This document shows, piece by piece, positions 1 to 10,424 of a stretch of DNA of 64,000 bases. This stretch comes from Siphonodentalium dalli. Its lineage: Eukaryota > Mollusca > Scaphopoda > Gadilida > Siphonodentaliidae. The DNA lies in contig CP136064.1 in the NCBI GenBank assembly GCA_032622095.1, positions 3,220,280 to 3,284,279 of the forward strand. The letters are read 5' to 3'. Position numbers and translations under genes: made by a program. Under the pieces are notes generated by a model, which was not told the DNA's origin, did no database searches, and saw only the letters and a list, made by a program, of their open reading frames with translations. Position 1 is the stretch's first letter; each line of letters begins with the position of its first letter.

Positions 1-2
1 AA

Positions 3-110
3 CGTGGTGCAGTTTATGAGATTATCTATGACAACCAGCCAGACACGTATGAGGTTGAGGAACTCCTAGAAGACTTTCTGAAGTCCTGGGTGGAGTTTAT
101 TGATGTGTAG
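3..110 (+). CDS. C-terminal end of an unrecognised protein entering from the left edge
   Basis: Frame 3 is open from the window edge to a TAG at 108-110 and gives 35 residues ending SWVEFIDV. The stretch is acidic and helix-like (EVEELLEDFLKSWVEF), unlike the low-complexity AT-rich DNA around it, so it is probably the end of a real protein. No start codon or domain is in view. A donor-like GTAGGT lies at 117-122, just after the stop, and a well-formed small exon candidate follows at 486-536. The stop may therefore sit in a penultimate exon. I do not recognise the family. Confidence 0.4.
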   Translation, partial: RGAVYEIIYDNQPDTYEVEELLEDFLKSWVEFIDV

Positions 111-485
111 CAACCGGTAGGTACATGTATCATTTATTTTTTCTTATCTCCTTTTCCCCAATAGCTTTCATTAAATTGTCATGTATTTGTGACGGCCGCA
201 TGTTTTGTGTAGCTGCGGATATTATCCCCTCTTATGATTTGTAAATATTTGTTTGTAACAAACATTTATTGATAATATGTTGTCTCATTAATTTTTTCCA
301 CTCTGGGTTTCCATACCTGAACTATTTTTCATGCAAATGAGGCAACTTGGCTCATATTTCTCAGAATACCCACCTTGGTATGTCAGTGAATTTTGAAATA
401 TCTGTTTATGTATGTAATATTTGGACTTCTAGCACATGCTGTTGACATGCGTATCAATTTATTGGATAACTTTCTGTATTTTTAG

Positions 486-536
486 GAGGTGACATATTTC
501 TGGAGTGTTTGTCAAAAGGTTTCACCTATTTTCAAG
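486..536 (+). other. Candidate 51-nt exon with good splice sites
   Basis: A pyrimidine-rich stretch ending TATTTTTAG precedes position 486, and CAAG is followed by GTAAGT at 537-542. The 51 nt are open in two of three frames (17 codons in the first). It may be a 3'-UTR or cassette exon of the gene ending at 110. Supported only by splice consensus. Confidence 0.35.
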
Positions 537-721
537 GTAAGTTTTTATTCATATTGTCCGCATCTACCATCAAGCATGAAGCAGTTTTTTATACCTAGAT
601 TATCTCCCTTTTATTTGACACAAATTTTTTAATAATTCGATTAGCAGTTTGGGAGATATGACTATCTGAATTAGGGTACCCCTTTCTGTGCGTTCGTCCA
701 TCTTGACTGTTTTACATACAC
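537..721. other. Gap without a recognisable gene
   Basis: AT-rich sequence between the candidate exon and the start of the inverted cassette copy. I see no coding signal or repeat in it. Confidence 0.5.
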
Positions 722-795
722 CTTAATGAATGAACTTGAGAACGAAGTTTAATGAATGAAGAACGAAGTTTAAAAAACAAAATTTAATGAGGAAG
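722..795 (-). repeat. Short inverted copy of the TTCGTTCATTAAAC minisatellite
   Basis: Contains GAACGAAGTTTAATGAATGA-type units, the reverse complement of the arrays at 15178-15370, 31140-31308, 43586-43752 and 54678-54844, but only two or three units are left. Confidence 0.7.
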
Positions 796-934
796 TTTTT
801 AAACGAACGAAACGTGTGTTGAACGTCCCGATGTCATTTGATTGGTCTAAAATATAGTAACACGAATTTAGTTATAAGACCACAGTATTGGATTCAACCC
901 GATCCTCTTTCACGGGTCGACGGTGGGAAATTAA

Positions 935-1307
935 TGATGGATTATCTCTTTAAATAACACATTTGATATAGTTGCGTGGGTATAAAATTCCTATGGCTAC
1001 GTACTGAACATGAAATTCCCAAGATTGAGTGGTTGTATTGTTTTATTCCATAGTCATAAGCGATAATGAGTATAATTAATGTTTATTTGTGACAACTTGA
1101 AATTACACAATAAAATTTATGGTCTCTGTTGACAGTAACCACTATTGTTCGTTAGATAAACAACCACACATTTTTAAACCAGAAAATATTCGAAATAAAA
1201 TGAATATTAATCGATTGAAGCATTTCCGGACAGGAGTCTTCGATTCAGATCTAATATTTTACACCCGGTAACCATATAATGCATGTTTACAAAGAGATAA
1301 TCCACCT
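935..1307 (-). mobile_element. MITE-b, TTAA-flanked, shortened copy in unit 0
   Basis: Flanked by TTAA at 931-934 and 1308-1311. Terminal inverted repeats resemble GGTGGATTATCTCTTT. It is 373 bp against about 516-520 bp in the other copies, so it has an internal deletion. The TTAA target and AGG-like terminus suggest a piggyBac- or Kolobok-type non-autonomous element. That class call is inference; the target site and inverted ends are seen. Confidence 0.7.
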
Positions 1308-1362
1308 TTAACTAAAAATTTAACTAAATACATACAGGTATCAACTATATAACATTAAGTAA

Positions 1363-1686
1363 AGCTGAAGGGGTCACTCTCGCCAAAACAGTGCTGAAGG
1401 GTACACAGGGTTTGAAAATGTGCTGAAGGGTACACATGGTTTGTGATCGGTACGAACACCATTACTTAAATTGTGTTTATGAAAGTCTGCGCCCACTAGC
1501 AGTTTGTTGTCAGTACATTTTGATATTCATTGGAACGAAAACATTTATTCTTTAACAGAAATCATGGCAGATACGAAGACTGAATGTCCTTTAGAATAAT
1601 ATTTCAAAACCTGTGTACCCTTCAGCACATTTTGAAAATCCTTTGTACCCTTCAGCACTTTTTTGGTGAGAGTGACCCCTTCAGCT
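1363..1686 (-). mobile_element. MITE-a copy in unit 0, 7-bp target duplication
   Basis: Inverted termini start AGCTGAAGGGGTCACTCTC, and each arm holds two or three internal repeats of GCTGAAGGGTACACAGG. The flanks carry the direct repeat TAAGTAA at 1356-1362 and 1687-1693. No coding capacity. This is one of the two clean, unnested copies (the other is 14110-14436). Confidence 0.8.
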
Positions 1687-1699
1687 TAAGTAAGTGTTA

Positions 1700-2345
<646 letters not shown>

Positions 2346-2850
2346 GTTATTGTATTGTATTGTATTTATTTCAGGCAAGATATGCCCATATATAGTCATA
2401 CATACAACATATAATTACAAATTAAATATAAAGAAGTTGATTCCAATGATTGAATAGATTTGACCGATAGATCAGATCTGAGTTACAAATAGCATTCAAA
2501 ATACTGTTTAAAGATTTATAAATTCTCACACGAAATCCATACACACCCTTTCGAATCAGCACTGTCAGAGAACACATTCTGTCACCTACAAACATCCCAC
2601 TCGCACTACATGATCTCTCATAACCCATAAATTTTCTATATGCATTATTATAACAAACTGTAAGTTTTCTATAACAACGTTTGGTATAGTTAATCCAAAG
2701 ATGAGCACAATATAATGGAGATACGAACATTTTAAATAAATACATTTTCACATTAGGCGAACATTTGTAAAACTTTCTAATAAGCATATTTGAGCGTGAG
2801 CATATAGACCGATATTGGCGCATAATATCATTATCATCGGAAAATTCTAC
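2346..2850 (-). mobile_element. 5'-truncated non-LTR retrotransposon, 3' end only
   Basis: The minus strand encodes about 140 residues typical of the C-terminus of a CR1/Jockey-like reverse transcriptase: FSDDNDIMRQYRS, then SNMLIRKFYKCS, then a segment with SPLYCAHLW and a run towards FNHWNQLLYI. After the stop the 3' end has an (AATAC)n tail, visible as tgtattgtattg on the plus strand near 2349. The element sits inside unit 0 at the position of the normal zinc finger stop codon. It creates the TAG that ends ZF-0 and separates the array from its downstream remnants. It is a different family from RT-A/B/C, with a different tail. The C-terminal family resemblance is from memory. Confidence 0.75.
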
Positions 2851-4106
2851 AGGCGGTCGTCGAAGTGGATTCTCTTATGCTTCGTCATGTTGCATGGTTG
2901 GGTGAATGGTTTCTCGCAAATATCGCACTGATACGGTCGATCGCCAGAGTGAATTCTCTTGTGTGAAGTCAAATGTCCTGACCGGGTGAATGATTTTTGA
3001 CAAATATCACATTTATACGGGCGATCACCGCAGTGGATTATCTTATGCGTTGCCAGGTGGCTTGATTGGGTGAATGCTTTCTCGCAAATATCGCACCGAT
3101 ACGGTCGATCGCCAGAGTGGATTCTCTTGTGTCTCGTCAGGGCGTTCACTATAGAGAATGCTTTCTCGCAAATATCACATGTATACGGGCGATCACCGCA
3201 GTGGATTATCTTATGCGTTGCCAGGTGGCTTGATTGGGTGAATGCTTTCTCGCAAATATCGCACCGATACGGTCGATCGCCAGAGTGGATTCTCTTGTGT
3301 CTCGTCAGGGCGTTCACTATAGAGAATGCTTTCTCGCAAATATCACATTTATACGGGCGATCACCGCAGTGGATTATCTTATGCGTTGCCAGGTGGCTTG
3401 ATTGGGTGAATGCTTTCTCGCAAATATCGCACCGATACGGTCGATCGCCAGAGTGGATTCTCTTGTGTCTCGTCAGGGCGTTCACTATAGAGAATGCTTT
3501 CTCGCAAATATCACATTTATACGGGCGATCTCCAGTGTGCATTATCTTATGAGTCGTCAGGGCGCATGAATGAGTGAATGATTTCTCGCATATATCGCAC
3601 CGATACGGTCGATCTCCAGTGTGAATCCTCTTATGCGTCGTCAGGTGGCTTGATGTAGTGAATGATTTCTCACATATATCGCACTGATACGGTCGATGGC
3701 CAGTGTGAATCCGTTTGTGTGTCGTCAGGGCGCCTGACTGAGTGAATGATTTCTCACATATATCGCACTCATACGGTCGATGGCCAGTGTGAATCCTTTT
3801 GTGTGTCGTCAGGGCGCCTGACTGAGTGAATGCTTTCTCGCATATATCGCACTGATACGGTCGATCTCCGGTGTGATTTGTCTTATGTGTCACCAGGTGG
3901 GACGACTGAGTGAATGATTTCTCACATATATCGCACTGATATTGTCGATCTCCAGTGTGAATTCTCTCATGCTTCGTCAGGTGGATTGATTTAGTGAATG
4001 ATTTCTCACATATATCGCACTGATAAGGTCGATCTCCGGTGTGAATTATCTTATGCTTCGTCAGGTGGCTAGATTTAGTCAATGATTTCTCGCATATATT
4101 GCGCTT
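2847..4106 (-). pseudogene. ZF-0: truncated poly-C2H2 zinc finger gene, 14 fingers
   Basis: Encodes 14 complete fingers of 28 residues plus half a finger, pattern C-x2-C-x12-H-x3-H, with linkers such as HTGDRPY, HSGDRPY and HCGDRPY. Fingers 7-8, 9-10 and 11-12 are three nearly identical copies of a two-finger module (AFSIVNALTRH then AFTQSSHLATH), a 168-bp repeat. There is no native start: the frame stays open to about 4106, where homology breaks into palindromic repeat DNA. The terminal TAG comes from the junction with the non-LTR insertion, giving FDDRL instead of the FDDCQ ending of ZF-2 to ZF-5. Probably a nuclear DNA-binding protein by family. No KRAB, BTB, SET or ZAD domain is visible. 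Confidence 0.8.
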
Positions 4107-4240
4107 AAGATCAATTGATTGTGCTTACGCGCAAATAATTATGCTTAAGCACAATCAATTGCTCTTAAGCTTAATTATTTGTGCTTAAGCATAATTATTT
4201 GAACTTATTTATGCTTAAGTGCAATTCATGGTTATATGTA
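4104..4240. repeat. Palindromic TTAAGC repeat block 1
   Basis: Irregular repeats of TTGTGCTTAAGCACAA and related forms separated by AATTATTT. The core GCTTAAGC is self-complementary, so either strand can fold. It abuts the broken end of ZF-0. Confidence 0.7.
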
Positions 4241-4967
4241 ACTAAACACCCCTTGTGAATAAATAGGTTTATCCATAACTCAACCTTAACCTATTGACAT
4301 ATCACCTCCTGTTTTCATTGGTTTGGATGGGTAGGGAGCTAGATTAACTTCTTTATTAAAATGGCTGACTCGCCATAACATTACCTTCTGTTTTAGTCGG
4401 GGCAACTCATGCAAGCATTATATTTTCTTAAGCATTAGTCAGGGCGACTCGCGATAGCATTACCTTCTGTATTAGTCAGGGCCACTTTGAGTTTCTTCAA
4501 TTTTTTAGTATACAGGCACACCATATGGGGGAAGCAAGCACTCATTGACAATACAGTCACCCTATATGACCATCGAAATACTATTTATCAATGCAAGAGA
4601 TGCTAATTTAATTAAAATACTGGAGCTCAAGGACTGAGACACCATAGCTCCAGTAATGAAACACCAATTGTTTGAACAGGAATGCTGATCATATGAAAAT
4701 AGGGGCCAAATCTGTACAAATTACTTTAAAAAAATTAAATGGAGAAATACAAGAGTTCCTGGAGGGAGACATCAATTCTTAATGCTGATAATATGATACT
4801 AGGGATTACCTTTGTTTGTTGTACACAGACTCACAGTTGACTGTTGAGTACTAGGCTATAAAACAGGTTTTAAAATTAGTCACAACAACTTGTGTTGCTA
4901 GATGTCATATACACCAGGTTATGCCAATAGTTTATGCCTGTATGGGAATATTGGTTAGATAGTAGTT
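4241..4967. other. Non-coding stretch between palindromic blocks
   Basis: No gene seen. At about 4360-4490 an imperfect duplication of roughly 65 bp shares the words TTAGTCRGGGC, CATTACCTTCTG and GACTCGC. The rest is AT-rich. Confidence 0.5.
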
Positions 4968-5090
4968 AAAATTTCGCTTAAGCGCATTTCATTATGCTGA
5001 AGCACAAATGCCCTGTTTGTGCTTAAGCACATGCAATTTGTGGTATTTGCACTTAAGCGTAATTATTTGCGCTTTTAACAGCATAATTCA
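4968..5090. repeat. Palindromic TTAAGC repeat block 2
   Basis: Same GCTTAAGC-centred words as block 1 (CGCTTAAGCGCA, GTGCTTAAGCACA), with more degenerate spacing. Confidence 0.65.
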
Positions 5091-5586
5091 TTATTAAATG
5101 TGAATTTGGCTTCCCATACTTCTTGCCACTGAAACATGTATCTGAGCCCCTATGAGTAATTTTATGAGATTTCTGGAGTTTTTCATTAATCTTACATGAT
5201 TGGCATTTCTTCCGCATGGCTATTTAAAACATTTCACACTCTGTGTATGCCTTATCCTTCTATATATTAACCATTTTTCATCAAACTTGTTTTTCTGAAT
5301 CCCCCTCCCCAGGAACATGACTATTTGAATTTTTTTGGGGGGTGGATAGAAGAGTGAGGAAATAAATTTGCCACACCTTTGCTTCATCGGTTTACTATTC
5401 TGCTAGCACGTTGCACCACATATTGCTCCAGCATTAAATTTCCAATGCTTTCATCCAACATATACCAGTAGTGTTTTTAAACTAATAGTTTATTAACTGT
5501 TTGATAGATCACATCAATCTTTATATTTAAAGGGATAAATAGATATCTTGGAGAATTGAATGTTGGCAATGTTGATCATACAGCAT
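5091..5586. other. Gap without a recognisable gene
   Basis: AT-rich, with scattered stops in all frames. No repeat or domain noticed. Confidence 0.5.
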
Positions 5587-6165
5587 TTTTAACGTTGAAA
5601 ATATAACGTTGATTAAACATTGGAGAAATAACGTTGATACAACGTTGTAAAAATAACGTTGATTCAACGTTGGAAAAATAACGTTGATTCAACTTTGAAA
5701 ATATAACGTAGATTCAACGTTGGAAAAATAACGTTGATTCAACGTTGGAAAAATAACGTTGATTCAACGTTGAAAATATAACATTGATTCAACGTTGGAA
5801 AAATAACATTGATTCAACGTTAAAAAAAAATAACGTTGATTCAACGTTGAAAAAAAAATGTTGATTCAACGTTGGAAATACAACGTTGTTTGAACATTGA
5901 TTTATTATTGGAGATATACCACAAACTCCAATAGCTCTAACTAATTCCCTATTTCTGTTAATTTAACAACTCTAAATATAATGTTGGAAATAAAACGTTG
6001 ATTCAATGTTGGAAACATAACGTTGATTCAACGTTGGAAAAATAACGTTGATTCAACGTTGGAAAAATAACGTTGATTCAACGTTGGAAAAATAACGTTG
6101 ACTCAACGTTGAAAAAATGACGTTGATTCAACGTTGGAAATACAACGTTCTTTCAACATTGATTT
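5587..6165. repeat. AACGTTG minisatellite, two arrays in a duplicated frame
   Basis: Array 1 (about 5587-5905) and array 2 (about 5985-6165) consist of units near 22-25 bp, core CAACGTTGATTCAACGTTG followed by GAAAAATA. The core is close to palindromic. Each array ends in a similar tail (TTGATTTATTATTGG, then CTAATTCCC, then AACAACTCTA), so the array plus its flank was itself duplicated. Confidence 0.8.
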
Positions 6166-6384
6166 ATTATTGGCTACACATTGTAGTAGCTAGCACTGGC
6201 TAATTCCCCATTTCGGTTATTATTAATATAACAACTCTATTGAATTTGTGTATAATACAATATGTATATATAACTTTCTGTATTGATTCTGATGTATATA
6301 AATAATAATTGTGAGTCATAGAGAGCAATCAACATAAGTTTCAATGTATCACAATGAAACATTTTGTATGGGAGGCCAAATACA

Positions 6385-6556
6385 CTTCAAATAATTATTT
6401 GTGCTTAAGCACAATTATTTGCCCTTAAGCTCCATTATTTGTGCTTAAGCGGGAATAATATAATTTCGCTTCAGTACAAATAAGCCATTTTAAAATTATT
6501 TGCGCTTAAACACAATTATTTGAGCTTTAGCGCAATTAATTGTGCTTGAGCGCAAT
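6385..6556. repeat. Palindromic TTAAGC repeat block 3
   Basis: Starts with a near-perfect palindrome around TTGTGCTTAAGCACAA and continues with degenerate CGCTTAA and GAGCGCAATTA words. Similar to the blocks at 4104 and 4968. Confidence 0.65.
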
Positions 6557-6837
6557 TAAGAAAATTATAAACCATTACCTGACACACCCTGTTGATATTG
6601 GCAGAGTCCACCACAAATTATCATGGGACATTGAAATTCAAACATGGGGAATCATATTTTATTTTTGAGGGAAGATCTATATTGATGGGGAATTAACATA
6701 CTTATCTGGTAACTTTATTTATTTAACTTTTTGACACAATATTCAGTTAGGTATCTAAAAGTAAGTCAAGTCGAGCCCTTAAATTATTCAGTTCACCAGT
6801 GTATATTCCCACATTCAACCAAAATCAGGTATAGCGC
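6557..6837. other. Gap without a recognisable gene
   Basis: AT-rich, no coding signal or repeat recognised. Confidence 0.45.
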
Positions 6838-7108
6838 TTGCAGCGTTGGCAGAACGTTGGTATACCGTTGGTTGATTTACTGTTAGTTTTTCGACGTTTA
6901 ACCAACATTTGAGTAACGTCGTGGGAATTACGTTGGAAAAACATTGTTGAAATAACGTTGGAAAAACGTTAGAAATCTAACCGTTGAATATCCGTTGGGA
7001 ATCAACGTTGAATCTACGTTGATTCAACGTAGTGAAAACTAACCAACGTAAACTCAACGTTACCAACGAAAAACCAACGTAGAATCAACGTAGCGTTGCT
7101 ATCTGGGA
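6838..7108. repeat. Diverged, strand-switching AACGTTG repeat
   Basis: Contains ACGTTGG words in the first half and CCAACGT words in the second, switching near 7015-7035. The block is therefore an imperfect inverted repeat of the same core as the arrays at 5587-6165. It looks like a palindromic MITE or satellite source unit. Confidence 0.6.
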
Positions 7109-7390
7109 AATCACTAAAATCATGTATATGGTTACTAATATATCTTGATTATGACTTAAAATACTCACTAATTAGCCTTACTATAATTTAGGCCTAGAAA
7201 TAGTTTGCCCGAGTATGCCCAGAAATAGTTACACATCATTTTCTAACATAATAGGGACGTATTATAGCTTGGCTATGCCTTAAAATAGGCACTAGTTAGT
7301 CTGACTATAACATCTGCCTAGAAATAGTTAGTTAGTTAGTCTTTCAGTAACTTATCTTCTGTAAGATATCAGCAACGATCTTCTCTATAC
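7109..7390. other. Gap with a diffuse duplication
   Basis: Words such as CACTARTTAGYCTKACTATAA and CTAGAAATAGTT recur at about 7166-7210 and 7290-7335, an imperfect duplication near 120 bp. No gene seen. Confidence 0.45.
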
Positions 7391-7645
7391 ACTACTTTAA
7401 AATTTTGATATTCTATATCTTTACAATCTGTGACATTCTGTGTTAATCTGTTATGTGACTTGTTACATGTATATCACATGTATACCATGTATTCCTGTTT
7501 TGTATCTATACATGTAGGTTGTCCAACACCAATATGTGGCTTAAAGACCATTGAAACGTATCTTATCTTATTTTATCTCTGTTAGCCTAGCTTCATTAAT
7601 TATTTTGTATATGGCCAAAATTACACAACGTTCAACAATATATGT
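7391..7645 (+). repeat. Left copy of the direct repeat bracketing the YqaJ/THAP island
   Basis: Nearly identical to 11042-11310, from ACTTTAAAATTTTGATATTC to CACAACGTTCAACAATAT. It contains the dispersed TTGTCCAACACCAATATGTG motif with a TATCTTATTTTATCT end. Here it joins the zinc finger part after losing about 190 bp relative to unit 2 (11311-11502), which includes the start codon. Confidence 0.85.
7517..7588 (+). repeat. Dispersed 3'-tail-like motif, copy 1
   Basis: GTTGTCCAACACCAATATGT, then TTAAAGACCATTGAAACGTA, then a TATCT-rich end. It recurs at 11173, 23666, 35049 and 47486. A pentanucleotide-rich end is typical of a SINE or non-LTR 3' terminus. That identity is inference. Confidence 0.5.
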
Positions 7646-8140
7646 GAGAAAACATTCACTGCAGCGGACTCCCTGACGAAGCATATGTTAATTCACACTG
7701 GTGATCGCCCGTATAAATGTGATATTTGTCACAAATTATTCTCTCACTCAAGCCACCTGGCTAGGCATGTGTTAATTCACGCTGGTGATCGCCCGTATAA
7801 ATGTGATATTTGTCACAAATTATTCTCTCACTCAAGCCACCTGGCTAGGCATGTGTTGATTCACGCTGGTGATCGCCCGTATAAATGTGATATTTGTCAC
7901 AAATTATTCTCTCACTCATGCCACCTGGCTAGGCATGTGTTAATTCACGCTGGTGATCGCCCGTATAAATGTGATATTTGTCACAAATTATTCTCTCACT
8001 CAAGCCACCTGGCTAGGCATGTGTTAATTCACGCTGGTGATCGCCCGTATAAATGTGATATTTCTCACAAATCGTTCACCATGTCATGATATTTGACTTC
8101 ACACAAGATAATTCACTCTGACGATCGACGTTAAATATCA
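7643..8140 (+). pseudogene. ZF-1: homogeneous mini-array of C2H2 fingers, no start
   Basis: Begins in mid finger (ICEKTFTAADSLTKHM) because the leader and ATG are deleted. Four almost identical 84-bp units follow, encoding DRPYKCDICHKLFSHSSHL with ARHVLIHA (one unit has SC for SS). The last finger has a zinc cysteine changed to serine (CDISHK), and the frame ends at a TGA after FTMS. Remnants continue to about 8140. The near identity of the units indicates very recent expansion or conversion of one finger; the same finger type appears once in ZF-5 (finger 6). Confidence 0.8.
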
Positions 8141-8143
8141 ATG

Positions 8144-10424
8144 TTAAAGGGGGACTGTACTCCAAATTCAGTCATTTATGGGACCATCTCCTTTTATGCC
8201 CAGCAGAAAATATGCTCAGTCCATAAACTCATAAGAGCACATGAGTGTATTTTGCACTCATGCACTGGCTCAAAGTCATTCACTGATTTCACACATTTGT
8301 ATTTGTTTTAGGTTGGGAGAGGTATGCAGTCATGTAGCTGCAACCCTGTTTCAAGTTGAGACAGTTGTCAGATTGGGCTTAGCAGTGACATCAGCTACAA
8401 GCCAAGAGTGTGCCTAGAACCAGACATCAGACAGGGTTGTGGACTATCCGACTATGTGCCCTTTAATATGTGAAATCCCTGACATATTCCAAGGCAAAAG
8501 GACAAAGGAAGTGCAACGTGTTGATCAGGATAATCCAGATATGCCTTTAAGTGAAATGATCCAAAAATTGAAGCTGATATGTCCAAATGCAGCTTATTTT
8601 TCGACAATTCCCAAGCTCAATGATGAGGACACTGACACAGCCTCAGAAACAGAGGACAACTTACCGACAACATTGTTATCATTTTATGATGATACAATAG
8701 AGGATATCAGTAAAAATAGTTTGCAAGAGATTTGCCTAAGCACCTTGCATTCTTACACAAACTCATTGACGCCGTCGAAAATTTCTTCCTTGGAAGATGG
8801 TATTCACACAGATCAGGGAGGATAACAGCATCTAGTGCGCATAATGTTATTACTCGCAGAGACACCACCGACGCCAATAATCTTGTGAACAAAATAATGG
8901 GATACAGTTTGACCAGTTTAAAAACATTGCTGCAGTTCAATATGGTGTAGACAACGAAGCTGTTGCTCGTAAACTTTATTCCAAACATATGAAGGAAATG
9001 CATTGTGATTTCAATATTCTGGCTTCGGAACTTGTAATTTCACATGATAAACCCTTTCTTGGTTGTTCTCCTGATGGAATAGCCAAATGTTCATGTTGTG
9101 GTCAGGCAGTTGTTGAAGTAAAGTGTTTGTATAAACACAAAGACCGTTTGATAGCAGATGCAGCGACTGAAAACTCAACTTTCTGTTTGGACACCAACCT
9201 CCAATTGAAAACCAGCCACAAATATTATTCACAAATACAAACGCAAATGCTTGTGTGCGGTATTGATTTGTGTCACTTTATTGTGTATACAGATGAAGAT
9301 ATGATCATTAACATCATTCAGAAAGAGACGGCTTTCTGTGAAAGAATTTGTTCTAAAGGTGAAATGTTTTTCATGACATATATCTTGCCGGAGTAAATTA
9401 CAAATACACTGGGTAAAATTGAGCCGACAGAAGTTATGCAGAATGACAATGAACCAATGTGTTTATGTAGGCAGCCAAAAAGTGGTAAACTGATTAAGTT
9501 AATCAATTAAATATGCTGTTAACATTAAAATTCAAGCAATTATTATGGCAAATTATTCCCAGTTTATGCTCACCTTCAATGTTATTATCGGTGTTGTCTT
9601 CTGCGACAGCATTAGTATGTGTACCGGTATCAGTGCAAGATAAATCGAGAAGTGCGGTTGCAGCTAGATCTTCCCCCTCCTTCTGTTCTCGTGCTTCAAC
9701 TCTCATCCGTCTCCTCTCAGCCCGGCCCAATTTTGTCTCGGTGGTTGTGATGCTCAATTTGTGATATCCCATGCTGAGTGATGGTACATAATCAGGATGT
9801 AATGGATCATCATTGCGGCTGCCTGAAATTATAGACATTTTAAATTTACATATATATGAAAAGAGATTTCCAAGAATAAGGTACCGGTAATATGTGTAAC
9901 CAGATACACAATCAACCCAACCATGTGGGGCTCTTGTTGCAGAACATGCATTGGTGAAATAACGGCTAATAATGGTCAGCAAATGACCGACGGCTGTAAC
10001 CAGAAGAAGAAGATGAACTATGTATGACCACCTGGGCAATGTTTATTGCACATTTGTTAAATAACTGCTCCCTTTTATGAGGGACACTATGTACCCATCA
10101 GACATGATAGGTGTTAGGTTTCACCCATGCTATTATACCCACTGATAAAAATCTGCAATGTGAGAAATAGCACACACATGTAGCCCTACATGTACACAAA
10201 TCAAAAGTTTATTTTTGAAGATGCAATCAGATATAATCTGTTCACTTGAACAACATTTGAAAAATCTAAATAAAATTCAAACATAAATAAACCAACATTA
10301 TACCTGTTATTTCCAATACCACACATCAAGTCACACTCTGAAGAATGTGCAACTCTGTAACTTTTGCTCCGCAAATTTGCATGGAAATCCCCATTCAAAA
10401 TTGGTCACTTGTCGTCCCCTTTAA
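8144..10424. other. Possible TTAA-bounded element ends around the YqaJ/THAP island
   Basis: TTAA plus AGGGGGAC at 8144-8155 and GTCCCCT plus TTAA at 10414-10424 form short inverted ends with a TTAA target. They enclose the YqaJ pseudogene and THAP exon 2 but not THAP exon 1 (10713-10911). If real they belong to a nested or deleted element. The match is only 7-8 bp, so it could be chance. Confidence 0.25.
8312..9510 (+). pseudogene. SWIM / YqaJ nuclease / PHD protein, pseudogene
   Basis: A good acceptor (TATTTGTTTTAG at 8300-8311) opens an exon reading LGEVCSHVAATLFQVETVVR, the C-terminal half of a SWIM zinc finger. An in-frame TAG at 8415-8417 stands where SWIM-YqaJ proteins usually have Trp (CAxNQTS). 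The frame continues through YPTMCPLICEIPDIFQGKR. It shifts near 8800 to WYSHRSGRITASSAHNVI and shifts again near 8905-8925 to QYGVDNEAVARKLYSKHMKE. The YqaJ nuclease core is then clear: FLGCSPDGIA, VVEVKCLYKHKD and YYSQIQTQMLVCG, holding the expected D, ExK and Q residues. A TAA at 9394 follows. The next codons give EPMCLCRQPKSGKLIK, the start of a PHD finger that is cut off. One nonsense codon in SWIM, one before PHD, two frameshifts and a missing 3' end make it inactive. Such proteins accompany DNA transposons in invertebrates; the link here is inference. Confidence 0.8.

Noticed and set aside
3070-3552. 160-residue plus-strand frame with repeated RYGRSPEWILLC
   Set aside because: It is the antisense of ZF-0; the repetition comes from the finger modules.
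7690-8070. Regular direct repeats that might suggest a CRISPR array
   Set aside because: The repeats are 84-bp coding zinc finger units without spacers, in metazoan DNA.
8707-9003. Minus-strand 98-residue frame as a third THAP exon
   Set aside because: It is the antisense of the YqaJ coding sequence and has no acceptor in phase with the 9574 donor.
9503-10039. Single 178-residue minus-strand protein
   Set aside because: Only 9574-9822 is exon; the rest reads through an acceptor on one side and a GTGAGC donor on the other.
10201-10398. 65-residue minus-strand frame inside the THAP intron
   Set aside because: No domain, and it lies between a well supported donor and acceptor.
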